Below are positions 1 to 7,049 of a stretch of DNA of 13,632 bases, piece by piece. How positions within the stretch are numbered: the stretch's first letter is position 1; each line of letters opens with the position of its first letter. The stretch is from an uncultured Clostridia bacterium (lineage in GTDB: Bacteria; Bacillota; Clostridia; Oscillospirales; Acutalibacteraceae), in the NCBI GenBank assembly GCA_947623215.1, contig CANQGN010000024.1, positions 1-13,632 on the forward strand. The letters run 5' to 3'. The translations under genes and the position numbers were made by a program. The notes below the pieces were generated by a model. That model was not told where the DNA came from. It saw only the letters and a list, made by a program, of their open reading frames with translations, and searched no databases.

Positions 1-991
1 CCTTAAACTCAAACCGGCGCTTTACCCCGCCGTAAGAGGCCAGCCCGGCCTCAATGCTGCGGCGGGGCAGCCCCTCTAAATCCGCCGCGGCCGCGGCGGC
101 CAGCGCGTTTAAAATGTTGTGCCGGCCGGGCACTAGCAGCCGCACGCGGGCGACGGTGCGCTCGCCCCGCTTGACCGCAAAAAGCGGCAGGCCCCGGTGG
201 CTGCCCACCTCTGCCGCGTAATAATCGTTTTGGGGCGAAAACCCAAAGGTCACCACCCGGCGGGGCAGGTCTTTTACCGCCTCTAACGCCGCCTCGCACT
301 CCGCATTTACCAGCACGCGGCCGGTCTCCTCCGGCGTGCGCAGGGCAAAGGCGCGAAAGGAGCGCTGAATGGCCTCTAAATTTTCAAAAAAATCCAAATG
401 GTCGGCCTCTACGTTTAAAATGACCGCCAGCGTGGGCGAAAACTGCAAAAACGAGTTGCAGTACTCGCAGGCCTCCAGCAAAATCAAATCCTTGGTTTGA
501 CCCGTGCGGTGCCCGCCCGAAAGCAGCGGCAGGTCGCCCCCCAGCATCACCGTGGGGTCGGCCTCTGCCGCCATGGCAATGTGGGCGAGCATAGAGGTGG
601 TGGTGGTTTTGCCGTGGGTGCCCGCCACGCACACCGCCCGGCGGTAGCCCTGCATAACGGCCCCCCAGGCCTCTGCCCGCTCGTAAACCGGCAGCCCGGC
701 CTTGCGGGCGGCTGCAATCTCCGGGTTGTCGTCGTGAATGGCGGCGGAGCGAATGACGTAGTCCGCCCCCGCCAGATTCTCTGCCCGGTGACCGATGGCA
801 ACGGCAATGCCCTGCCGCCGCAGCCGCTCTACCGTTTCGGACTCATGCAAATCTGACCCCGCAACCGGGCAGCCGCCGGCGGCGAGAGTTTCGGCCAGCG
901 AGCACATGGAAACGCCCCCAATGCCCGCCAAAAAGGCGCGTTTTTCGGGGTTATGCAACAAATCGGTTAAGGCCGGTCGCCCGGTTGGCAT
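1..991 (-). CDS. murC: UDP-N-acetylmuramate--L-alanine ligase MurC (C-terminus cut by window edge)
   Basis: Cytoplasmic Mur ligase that adds L-alanine to UDP-MurNAc, using ATP, in peptidoglycan precursor synthesis. About 330 codons are present; the family is usually 450-480 residues, so the C-terminal domain lies beyond the left edge. Visible landmarks: the N-terminal UDP-binding segment GIGGVSM (residues 23-29) followed by a GSD; SAAIHDDNPE near 82-91; the P-loop GTHGKTTTT (124-132); LEACEYCNSFLQF followed by NVEADHLDFF; and GVKRRFEFK at the edge, which is typical of MurC. The ATG at 991 is chosen because an in-frame stop lies three codons upstream and no other start codon is available between them. 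A purine-rich AAGAG about 10 nt upstream may serve as ribosome binding site. It is the last gene seen in the aconitase-icd-rex cluster, 40 bp after the 222-residue gene. Family assignment is secure. Confidence 0.96.
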   Translation of the reverse strand, partial: MPTGRPALTDLLHNPEKRAFLAGIGGVSMCSLAETLAAGGCPVAGSDLHESETVERLRRQGIAVAIGHRAENLAGADYVIRSAAIHDDNPEIAAARKAGLPVYERAEAWGAVMQGYRRAVCVAGTHGKTTTTSMLAHIAMAAEADPTVMLGGDLPLLSGGHRTGQTKDLILLEACEYCNSFLQFSPTLAVILNVEADHLDFFENLEAIQRSFRAFALRTPEETGRVLVNAECEAALEAVKDLPRRVVTFGFSPQNDYYAAEVGSHRGLPLFAVKRGERTVARVRLLVPGRHNILNALAAAAAADLEGLPRRSIEAGLASYGGVKRRFEFK

Positions 992-1031
992 AAACCATCA
1001 GCTCTTTCTGTTTTTATGGTAAAATGGCGTT

Positions 1032-1700
1032 TTACAGCTTGTAAACGCCGGAATCCAGCAGCACAATTTCGCTCGAATGATATTTGAGGTAGCGGTGCAC
1101 CGGTTCTTCAAAGGCGCAGTAGCTTTCTACCGTAAAGTCGTTTGGGTTGAGTTGTAGCAGCGCCCGCTCCTGCGGCGAGCAAAAGAGCAGCCGCTCGTGC
1201 TGGTAGTACAGCCCCTGCGGCGCGGGCAGCGGCCGCGCGCCGCCGCCTACCCGCAGCTCGGGCCTGAGCGAGCGCAGGCTGTAGCGCACCACCGCCCCAC
1301 CGGCGGGGTAAGAGGCCCAAAAGCAGTCGTCGCCCAGCACCAGACTGTCGGCCGGTTCGCCGTCAAACACCAGCGTGGCTTCGCCCGCCTTTTTGCCGTC
1401 TGGCGTATAAGCCGCCGCCTCGCCGGAGGAGGCGCAAACCAGCAGCCGGTGGTCGGGCAGCGACAGCGTGCGGGCGGTCAGGTAATCCTCCGGCAGGGCG
1501 TCAAACCGCTCAAACTGGCTGCCGAACTTGGCCAGCAGGTAAACGCTGCGGGTTACGGGGGTAATAGAAAAATCGTTAAAATCCAGCATTTTAAAGGCGA
1601 CCACCGTTTTGCCCTCTACCTCCGGCTGGCGCACCACAAAAATAAATCCGTTTTGGCAGGGCTGCAGCTGAAAAGCGTCTGCCCCGGTAATTCGCTTCAT
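1032..1700 (-). CDS. Conserved-looking hypothetical protein between rex and murC
   Basis: A 222-residue protein I do not recognise. It has no obvious signal peptide, membrane helix or catalytic motif. It is rich in beta-strand-like stretches and aromatics and reads as loosely repeated blocks (for example FIFVVRQPEVEG near 19-30, LLVCASSGEAAAYTPDGKKAG near 86-106, CFWASYPAGGAVVRYSLRSL near 126-145, HERLLFCSPQERALLQLNPNDF near 168-189), reminiscent of small beta-propeller or NHL/Kelch-like proteins. That is inference from pattern only. Translational coupling is strong: its ATG overlaps the rex stop as ATGA, and an AAAGGAAG ribosome binding site lies inside the end of rex, 7 nt before the start. 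It ends 40 bp before murC. Placement in the operon argues it is real. A cytoplasmic accessory or sensor role is possible, but no function can be assigned. Confidence 0.85.
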   Translation of the reverse strand: MKRITGADAFQLQPCQNGFIFVVRQPEVEGKTVVAFKMLDFNDFSITPVTRSVYLLAKFGSQFERFDALPEDYLTARTLSLPDHRLLVCASSGEAAAYTPDGKKAGEATLVFDGEPADSLVLGDDCFWASYPAGGAVVRYSLRSLRPELRVGGGARPLPAPQGLYYQHERLLFCSPQERALLQLNPNDFTVESYCAFEEPVHRYLKYHSSEIVLLDSGVYKL

Positions 1701-2341
1701 AACCGTTCTTCCTTTTGATGAGACAGTTTATAGCTGAGGGTCAGCAGGCTGTCGCCCAGCCGCACGTTTTCTACCGCAAGAGAGGGAAAGTCGGCCGAAG
1801 GGTCGTAGGCGCTGAAATTCCACAGCGCCCGCACGCCCAGCGCCGCAAGCGAGGGGGTAATGGCGCGGGCGGTTTCGCCCGGCAGGCAAAGCACCGCCAC
1901 CTGCGGGCGGTATTCGCGGCAAAATTCGTCCAGACCGTCTATATGGCGAATAGGCAGTTTGCGAATGAGCTGGCCGGTAAGCGACTCTTTGCGGTCAAAA
2001 ATGCCCAGCAGCTCAAACCCGTCCGCCGCGGCGAACAGGGTGCCCGCCACCGCCCGGCCCAAATTACCGGCCCCGAGCAATATGGCGGTGCGCCGGGTTT
2101 GCAGCCCCAAAATGCGGGCGATTTCGCCTTGCAGCTGGGCGACGTTGTAACCGTAGCCCTGCTGACCAAAGCCGCCGTAGCGGTTCAAATCCTGTCGAAT
2201 TTGCGAGGCGGTAAAGCCCAGCTGCTCTGCCAGCTCGCGGGAAGAGACCCGCACCACGCCGCTGTTTTTTAGCCCCTCTAAAAGTCGGTAATACCGGGGC
2301 AGCCGCCGCAAAACAGCCTCTGGCGTTTGCTCTTTCGGCAC
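1697..2341 (-). CDS. rex: Redox-sensing transcriptional repressor Rex
   Basis: Rex is a homodimeric repressor that senses the NADH/NAD+ ratio; NADH binding releases it from DNA, typically derepressing fermentation and NADH-oxidising genes. The 214-residue length fits the family. The N-terminal winged helix covers about residues 8-80: LPRYYRLLEGLK, then VSSRELAEQLGFTASQIRQD and the YGGFGQQGYGY wing. The Rossmann domain starts with GAGNLG (90-95), and an acidic residue at the end of the next strand (GIFD, D116) fits NAD(H) rather than NADP(H). WNFSAYD (174-180) matches the usual NF-containing segment near the dinucleotide. The start is GTG: AAGGAGGGG lies 8 nt upstream and no ATG fits as well. 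It follows icd by 41 bp and overlaps the next gene by 4 bp. It is very likely autoregulated or co-regulated with the TCA enzymes, but I could not find a clean Rex operator. Confidence 0.96.
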   Translation of the reverse strand: MPKEQTPEAVLRRLPRYYRLLEGLKNSGVVRVSSRELAEQLGFTASQIRQDLNRYGGFGQQGYGYNVAQLQGEIARILGLQTRRTAILLGAGNLGRAVAGTLFAAADGFELLGIFDRKESLTGQLIRKLPIRHIDGLDEFCREYRPQVAVLCLPGETARAITPSLAALGVRALWNFSAYDPSADFPSLAVENVRLGDSLLTLSYKLSHQKEERL

Positions 2342-2382
2342 GGGGTTCCCCTCCTTGCTTGCCTGTTTTTGCAGGTAAAACG

Positions 2383-3549
2383 TCAGCGAGAGAGCGACTG
2401 CACCGTTTGCATCACGTAATCGCCAAAGGCCCGGCAGGTACAGCCGGTGTCTCGCCCGGTAATGACCATGGCTTTTTCTTCATACATGCAAATATCCAGC
2501 GCCCGCTCTAACAAATCGGCCTCTTTTTGCCGACCGATGTGCGAAAGCAGCATGACCGCCGCCCGCAGCATAGAGCAGGGGTCGGCGTACTGCACCCGCC
2601 CCTCTGCCACCATGCGGGGGGCAGAACCATGAATGGCCTCAAACATGGCGTAGCGCTTACCGATGTTGCCGCTGCCGGCGGTGCCCACGCCCCCCTGGAA
2701 CTCGGCGGCTTCGTCGGTAATAATGTCGCCGTAAAGGTTGGGCAGCACAAACACCTGAAAATCGGTGCGGCGCTTTTTATCTATCAGCTTGGCGGTGGTA
2801 ATGTCAATATACCAGTCGTCGGTGGTTATCTCGGGGTAGTCCTCCCCCACCTTTTGGCAGAGCTTTAAAAACTTGCCGTCGGTGGTTTTAATGACGTTTG
2901 CCTTGGTAATAATCGACACCCGGTTTTTGTGGTTGCTGCGGGCGTACTCATAGGCTAAGCGGGCAATGCGCTCGGTACCCTCGGTAGTGGTTACGGTAAA
3001 GTCCACCGCCAAATCGTCTGTTACGTGCACGCCTTTGGAACCTACGGCGTAGCCGCCCTCGGTATTCTCGCGGAAGAAGGTCCAGTCTATCCCCTCCTCC
3101 GGCACCTTTACCGGCCGCACGTTGGCAAACAAGTCCAGCTCTTTGCGCATGGCCACGTTGGCGCTCTCTATATTCGGCCAGGGGTCGCCCGCCCGGGGGG
3201 TGGTGGTGGGGCCTTTTAATATCACATGGCAGGCTTTCAGCTCGGCCAACACGTCGTCCGGAATCGCCTTACCGGCCGCCGCGCGGTTTTCTATGGTCAG
3301 GCCGTTAATGTCGCGAAAAACCACCCGACCGGCGGATACTTCGTCTTGCAGCAAAAATTCCAGCACCCGGCGGGCCTCCCCCGTAATCACGGGGCCAATG
3401 CCGTCGCCGCCGCACACGCCGATGATCAGGGGAGAAAGCGACGAATAGTCAATAAAGTCTTTTTGCTCTTTCATGCGCTCTACCCGGGCCAATTGTTCCC
3501 GAACGACCGCCTCAAACTTGCTTACGGCTTCTTTTATTTGTTGTTCCAT
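2383..3549 (-). CDS. icd: Isocitrate dehydrogenase (isocitrate/isopropylmalate dehydrogenase family)
   Basis: Converts isocitrate to 2-oxoglutarate and CO2 with reduction of NAD+ or NADP+. 388 residues, with a roughly 38-residue helical N-terminal extension before the family core LIIGVCGGDGIGP (41-53). Isocitrate rather than isopropylmalate is favoured by S129-x-N131-x-x-x-R135, matching the substrate-binding Ser/Asn/Arg of E. coli Icd, within SANVAMRKELDLFANVRPV. Other landmarks: KGPTTTP (112-118), FRENTEGGYA (159-168), ITKANV with the catalytic Lys (K216), and LPNLYGDIITDEAAEFQGG (269-287) with metal-binding aspartates. Downstream of HGSAP the pair R312-M313 stands where E. coli has Lys344-Tyr345 (NADP) and NAD-type enzymes usually have Asp-Ile, so coenzyme preference cannot be read. 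AAGGAGG lies 7 nt before the ATG, overlapping the aconitase stop codon; the spacing of 13 bp indicates co-transcription. The 2-oxoglutarate probably feeds glutamate synthesis. Confidence 0.92.
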   Translation of the reverse strand: MEQQIKEAVSKFEAVVREQLARVERMKEQKDFIDYSSLSPLIIGVCGGDGIGPVITGEARRVLEFLLQDEVSAGRVVFRDINGLTIENRAAAGKAIPDDVLAELKACHVILKGPTTTPRAGDPWPNIESANVAMRKELDLFANVRPVKVPEEGIDWTFFRENTEGGYAVGSKGVHVTDDLAVDFTVTTTEGTERIARLAYEYARSNHKNRVSIITKANVIKTTDGKFLKLCQKVGEDYPEITTDDWYIDITTAKLIDKKRRTDFQVFVLPNLYGDIITDEAAEFQGGVGTAGSGNIGKRYAMFEAIHGSAPRMVAEGRVQYADPCSMLRAAVMLLSHIGRQKEADLLERALDICMYEEKAMVITGRDTGCTCRAFGDYVMQTVQSLSR

Positions 3550-3562
3550 GTTCCCGTCCTCC

Positions 3563-5494
3563 TTATGCGTTCTCGCGGGTATAATTCAGCAGTCCGCCAG
3601 CCAGCAGCATCTCCCGCTGCCGCTGCGAGACCGGGCAGGTAAGAGCAATGTTGGCGCCCTTGGTTTTATTTTGCAGCACAATTTCGCCGCCGGTTTTCAG
3701 CGCTTCGTCTATCTTTTCGAGCAAAAGCTCATCGCCCTCGTCTATGCGGTCATAATCCGCCGGATCGCAAAAGACCAGCGGCAAAATACCGGCGTTTACC
3801 AAGTTGGCGCAGTGAATGCGGGCAAAGGATTTTACAATAACCGCCCGCACCCCGAGGTAAAGCGGCACCAGCGCCGCATGCTCGCGCGAGGAACCCTGCC
3901 CGTAGTTTTCGCCCCCCACCACAAAGCCGCCGCCGGTACTTTTGCAGCGCTCGGGGAAGCTTTTATCGCACACGCCGAAGCAGAACTGCGAAAGGTAGGG
4001 AATGTTAGAGCGATAGGGCAAAATTTTGGCCCCCGCCGGCATAATGTGGTCGGTGGTAATGTTGTCGCCCACCTTGAGCACCGCCGGTTTTTCAATAGAA
4101 CTTTCAAGCGCGTGCGACACGGGGAATTCTTTAATGTTGGGCCCCCGCAGCACTTCTACCGCGTCCATTTCTTCTACCGGCGCGGGGGGGTCAATCATAT
4201 TATCGTTCACCAAAAACCGCTCCGGCAACTGGTAGGGTTCGCCCTGCGGCAGGGTGGTGGGGTCGGTCAGCACGCCGGAAAGGGCGGAGGCCGCCGCCGT
4301 TTCGGGGCTGACCAAAAACACCCGGGCGTCCGCCGTGCCGCTGCGCCCTTCAAAATTGCGGTTAAAGGTGCGCAGCGAAACCCCGGCAGAGTTGGGCGAC
4401 TGGCCCATGCCAATGCAGGGGCCGCAGGCGCACTCCAGCACGCGGGCGCCGGCGGCAATCATATCCGCCAGCGCACCGTTTAGCGCCAGCATGGTAAACA
4501 CCTGCCGCGAACCCGGCGAAATGGTAAGGCTTACGGTGGGGGCCACGGTTTTACCCTTTAAAAGGGCGGCCACCTTCATCATGTCCTGCAAAGAGGAGTT
4601 GGTGCAGGAACCGATGCACACCTGGTCGACCGGCAGCCCGGCCAAAGCGGCCACCGGCTGCACGGCGTCCGGGCTGTGGGGCATGGCGGCCAGCGGCTGC
4701 AAGGATGACAAATCTACTTCTATCGTCTGCTCGTAGGCGGCGTCCGGGTCGGCAGACAGGGGGGTATAGTCTTCCTCTCGCCCCTGCGCCTTTAAAAAGC
4801 GGCGGGTTACTTCATCAGAGGGGAAAATGGAGGTAGTCGCCCCCAGCTCCGCCCCCATGTTGGTAATGGTGGCGCGCTCCGGCACCGAAAGGGTGGCTAC
4901 GCCTTCCCCGCCGTATTCAATCACCCGGCCCACGCCGCCTTTTACGCTTAAGCGGCGCAACACCTCTAAAATGACGTCTTTGGCCGAAACGCCGGGGCGC
5001 AGCCGCCCGGTGAGCGCTACCTTCAGCACCCGGGGCATGGTAATGTAGTAAGCGCCGCCGCCCATGGCTACCGCTACGTCCATACCGCCCGCCCCCATGG
5101 CCAGCATACCAATGCCGCCGCCGGTGGGGGTGTGACTGTCTGACCCGATAAGGGTTTTACCCGGCACGCCAAAGCGCTCTAAATGCACCTGGTGGCAAAT
5201 GCCGTTGCCGGGGCGGGAATAGTACACCCCGTGCTTTTTGCAGACCGTGCGAATAAACCGGTGGTCGTCGGCGTTTTCAAAGCCGTTTTGCAGGGTGTTA
5301 TGGTCAATATATGCCACCGAACGCTCGGTTTTGACCCGGGGTACGCCCATGGCCTCAAATTCCAAATAAGCCATGGTGCCGGTGGCGTCCTGCGTGAGCG
5401 TCTGGTCGATTTTCAGCCCAATTTCACTGCCCGGGGTCATATCGCCCGAGAGCAAATGAGCGGCTATAATTTTTTCGGCAAGATTTTGTCCCAT
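3563..5494 (-). CDS. acn: Aconitate hydratase, Aquifex-type short form
   Basis: Iron-sulfur enzyme that interconverts citrate and isocitrate through cis-aconitate in the cytoplasm. 643 residues, close to the length of the compact Aquifex-like/mitochondrial-like aconitases and far shorter than the roughly 900-residue AcnA type. Domains 1-3 contain IGSDSHTPTGGGIGM (116-130) and the three 4Fe-4S cysteines: C297 in IGSCTNSS, and C357 and C360 in ACGPCIGMG. The C-terminal swivel domain carries DNITTDHIMPAG (477-488) and ENYGQGSSREHAA (529-541) with active-site Ser/Arg. It lacks the separate LeuC/LeuD architecture, so it is not isopropylmalate isomerase. The ATG has a modest AGAGTG site 8 nt upstream. 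It is first in the cluster with icd and rex; its promoter lies about 35-70 bp upstream inside a perfect palindrome. No citrate synthase gene is in this window. Confidence 0.95.
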   Translation of the reverse strand: MGQNLAEKIIAAHLLSGDMTPGSEIGLKIDQTLTQDATGTMAYLEFEAMGVPRVKTERSVAYIDHNTLQNGFENADDHRFIRTVCKKHGVYYSRPGNGICHQVHLERFGVPGKTLIGSDSHTPTGGGIGMLAMGAGGMDVAVAMGGGAYYITMPRVLKVALTGRLRPGVSAKDVILEVLRRLSVKGGVGRVIEYGGEGVATLSVPERATITNMGAELGATTSIFPSDEVTRRFLKAQGREEDYTPLSADPDAAYEQTIEVDLSSLQPLAAMPHSPDAVQPVAALAGLPVDQVCIGSCTNSSLQDMMKVAALLKGKTVAPTVSLTISPGSRQVFTMLALNGALADMIAAGARVLECACGPCIGMGQSPNSAGVSLRTFNRNFEGRSGTADARVFLVSPETAAASALSGVLTDPTTLPQGEPYQLPERFLVNDNMIDPPAPVEEMDAVEVLRGPNIKEFPVSHALESSIEKPAVLKVGDNITTDHIMPAGAKILPYRSNIPYLSQFCFGVCDKSFPERCKSTGGGFVVGGENYGQGSSREHAALVPLYLGVRAVIVKSFARIHCANLVNAGILPLVFCDPADYDRIDEGDELLLEKIDEALKTGGEIVLQNKTKGANIALTCPVSQRQREMLLAGGLLNYTRENA

Positions 5495-5527
5495 AGTCGG
5501 TTCACTCTTTTCGCAATAATAAAGATA

Positions 5528-5555
5528 CGCCCTTATTTTACCATAAATAAGGGCG
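5528..5555. promoter_or_regulatory. Perfect 28-bp palindrome overlapping the acn promoter (operator and/or terminator)
   Basis: Arms CGCCCTTATTT (5528-5538) and AAATAAGGGCG (5545-5555) are perfectly complementary around a 6-nt centre. The palindrome spans most of the promoter spacer, the whole -10 and the predicted start of acn. This placement is what a repressor operator would have, because the acn transcript itself would not contain the hairpin. The M23 transcript reading through from 5617 would contain it, followed by a moderately U-rich run, so it may also end M23 transcription. The sequence does not match the Rex consensus or the CcpC ATAA-N7-TTAT arrangement. The binding protein is unknown. 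Confidence 0.6.
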
Positions 5556-5563
5556 CTTGTAAA
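5535..5563 (-). promoter_or_regulatory. Sigma-A type promoter of the acn-icd-rex cluster
   Basis: On the minus strand, TTTACA (5563-5558) and TAAAAT (5540-5535) are separated by exactly 17 nt; each box matches the consensus at 5 of 6 positions. The start would fall near 5528, giving a leader of about 33 nt before the aconitase ATG. This is the only convincing promoter I see in the intergenic gap between the M23 gene and acn. A shorter inverted repeat, GTAAA-N5-TTTAC (5559-5573), covers the -35 region. Confidence 0.65.
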
Positions 5564-5616
5564 CTCTTTTTACCTAAATTTGTCGGGGTGGATTTTAGCT
5601 AAATCTTCCGGGTGGC

Positions 5617-6798
5617 TTAGCCGATGCCGAGGTAGGGGGCGGCGTTGACCGCCGTGCCGTTCAAGCGAACCTCAAAGTGGCAATGGTAGGCCGAGGCCCG
5701 GCCGGTAATGCCCACGGCGGCTATGACTTCACCCCGCGCGACCGACTGGCCCTCCTTGGCAGAAATAGAGGAACAATGAGCGTAGAGGGTCTGCATACCG
5801 TCGCCGTGGTCGATAACCAGATAGTTACCGTAGCCCGATTCAACCCCCACGTAAGAGACGACGCCCGCCTCGGCGGCGCAAATGGGGGTGCCGTTGGGGC
5901 TTAAAATATCCGTTCCCTTGTGGTTGCGGCCGTCGCCAAAATAAGAGGAAACATTAGAAGCATTGCTGCCCGCCACCGGCCAAAAGAGTATATCGACGGC
6001 AGAAGAAGCCGAGCGGGGGCGGGTACCCACCAGCACCACCCGGGCGGTAGGTTTGCGGGTGATTTTCTCGGTAATAACGGTGCGGCTTTGCTCTTTGCCG
6101 TTTACATAACACACGTCCGCCGTGCCGGTTTTCTCCCCCGCCTTGCCCTCGCGCAGCAGGCTGGTAGCCCCCTCAAACAGGGTAGCGGTTTTGCGCTCTT
6201 CCGTTTCGTAGGGCACCGGCTCGGTAAAGCGCTCGCGGCGGGTGACCGAAACGGTAAGGTAAGGCAGCAGCTGCTCGGCGGTTACCGACTCGCAAAGGGT
6301 AGAGGCGGCGTAAATGCCGGGCTTGGTGGTGATGTCGTTGGTAATCACCGCCACGTCCTCCGCCGCGCTGGCGTAGTGGGCGGTCGCCGCCGTTAAGGCG
6401 GCAGAAAGCTGCGCTTCATCGCGGCAGGCGACCACCAGCTCGCCGTCTATTAGCAGCCCCGTGGCTTTGGTTAAGTCGTCGTCCGCCTGCACAATGCGGC
6501 GGCAAAGCTCGTCCGCATCCCCTACCGAATCGGCCGAGACCACCCGCAGCGAGCAGGAAAGGTCGTCTTCGCTAACGGGGGCGGCGGGGGCGGCGGCGGT
6601 CAGCTGGCGGCAGGCGTCCGCCACCTCGGCCTCGCTTGTCACGTAGCCAATCTCGTTGCCGTCGTACGAAACGGCGTAGGCCATGGTAAAGGTGCTCCAC
6701 CATTGCAGCGCACCGGCCAGCAGCACGGCCGTAAGCGCCATGGGGGCGACCCGCCGCAGCAGCAGGCGGCCCAGTTGTTCGCGTAACAAAACCTTCAA
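5617..6798 (-). CDS. Membrane-anchored M23 metallopeptidase with G5 domain
   Basis: Probable cell-wall hydrolase or wall-remodelling endopeptidase acting outside the membrane. 393 residues. A basic N-terminus precedes one hydrophobic segment (about residues 17-36) that serves as signal anchor. The middle is Ala-rich and unrecognised. A G5 domain spans about 190-260 (VPYETEERKTATLFEG through TARVVLVGTRP); such domains are proposed to bind GlcNAc-containing wall polymers. The C-terminal M23 (lysostaphin-type) domain carries the zinc set H293-x3-D297 (NHKGTD), H341 (LYAHCSS) and H374 in YHCHFEVR, so it looks catalytically intact. The start is TTG: AAGGAG (6809-6814) lies 10 nt upstream and no ATG fits. 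The gene has its own promoter (6912-6939) and a structured 5' region. The palindrome at 5528-5555, 61 bp past the stop, may terminate it. Substrate bond specificity cannot be read. Confidence 0.93.
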   Translation of the reverse strand: MKVLLREQLGRLLLRRVAPMALTAVLLAGALQWWSTFTMAYAVSYDGNEIGYVTSEAEVADACRQLTAAAPAAPVSEDDLSCSLRVVSADSVGDADELCRRIVQADDDLTKATGLLIDGELVVACRDEAQLSAALTAATAHYASAAEDVAVITNDITTKPGIYAASTLCESVTAEQLLPYLTVSVTRRERFTEPVPYETEERKTATLFEGATSLLREGKAGEKTGTADVCYVNGKEQSRTVITEKITRKPTARVVLVGTRPRSASSAVDILFWPVAGSNASNVSSYFGDGRNHKGTDILSPNGTPICAAEAGVVSYVGVESGYGNYLVIDHGDGMQTLYAHCSSISAKEGQSVARGEVIAAVGITGRASAYHCHFEVRLNGTAVNAAPYLGIG

Positions 6799-6814
6799 AA
6801 CAGGAAAACTCCTT

Positions 6815-6844
6815 ACTTTTATATGGTTTACTTTTATATGGTTT
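6815..6844 (-). repeat. Exact tandem duplication of 15 bp in the M23 leader
   Basis: The 15-mer AAACCATATAAAAGT (minus strand) occurs twice head to tail (6844-6830 and 6829-6815) with no mismatch, and abuts the AAGGAG ribosome binding site. Each copy contains a TATAAA stretch. It could tune the leader length or act as a repeated protein site, or it may be a recent slippage duplication. Confidence 0.9.
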
Positions 6845-6883
6845 GCAAATGGCGAAATTCGCTTGTGTTTCGCCCGGGATGTG

Positions 6884-6907
6884 AAAGGTTAAAATTTTGT
6901 AACCTTT
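6884..6907. promoter_or_regulatory. Imperfect palindrome at the predicted M23 transcription start
   Basis: A 24-bp element with perfect outer arms AAAGGTTA and TAACCTTT (10 of 12 half-site positions symmetric). It begins 4 nt after the -10 of the M23 promoter, so a bound protein would block initiation. One arm contains GGTTACAAA (minus strand), which recurs nearby. Confidence 0.45.
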
Positions 6908-6911
6908 TTCT

Positions 6912-6939
6912 ATTATACAGAAAAGTTACAGAATTGCAA
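6912..6939 (-). promoter_or_regulatory. Promoter of the M23 peptidase gene, with WalR-box-like site
   Basis: Minus strand: a perfect TATAAT (6917-6912) lies 16 nt downstream of TTGCAA (6939-6934). Overlapping it is TGTAAC-N5-TGTATA (6930-6914), one base away from the WalR (YycF) consensus TGTWAH-N5-TGTWAH. WalRK is the essential Bacillota wall-stress system and commonly controls M23 and other wall hydrolases, so the match fits the gene's job. The promoter is well supported; the WalR reading is a suggestion from one near-match. Confidence 0.6.
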
Positions 6940-7049
6940 CCTTTTTGAGGCGGTTTCTGCTGTTTTTATGATTTTTGCGCGGTGAGAACCTTTAAAATTT
7001 ATGCAATTTTGCTATGTTTTAAATCGAATCGGGAATTATGCTCTGTTTG

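Noticed and set aside
1013..1025. 13-mer TTTATGGTAAAAT before murC, identical to the centre of the acn palindrome
   Set aside because: It lacks the palindromic arms and, relative to murC, lies in the opposite orientation from the acn promoter copy. Chance is likely for an AT-rich 13-mer.
2342..2382. Small CCTG/CAGG hairpin between icd and rex
   Set aside because: Four-base stem without a T-run, directly followed by the rex ribosome binding site; too weak to call a terminator or attenuator.
5556..5576. Possible Rex operator upstream of acn (TTGTAAA half-site followed by TTTTTACC)
   Set aside because: Only the left half resembles the Rex TTGTTAA/TTGTGAA half-site. The second half does not match at the required spacing, so it is not called as a Rex site.
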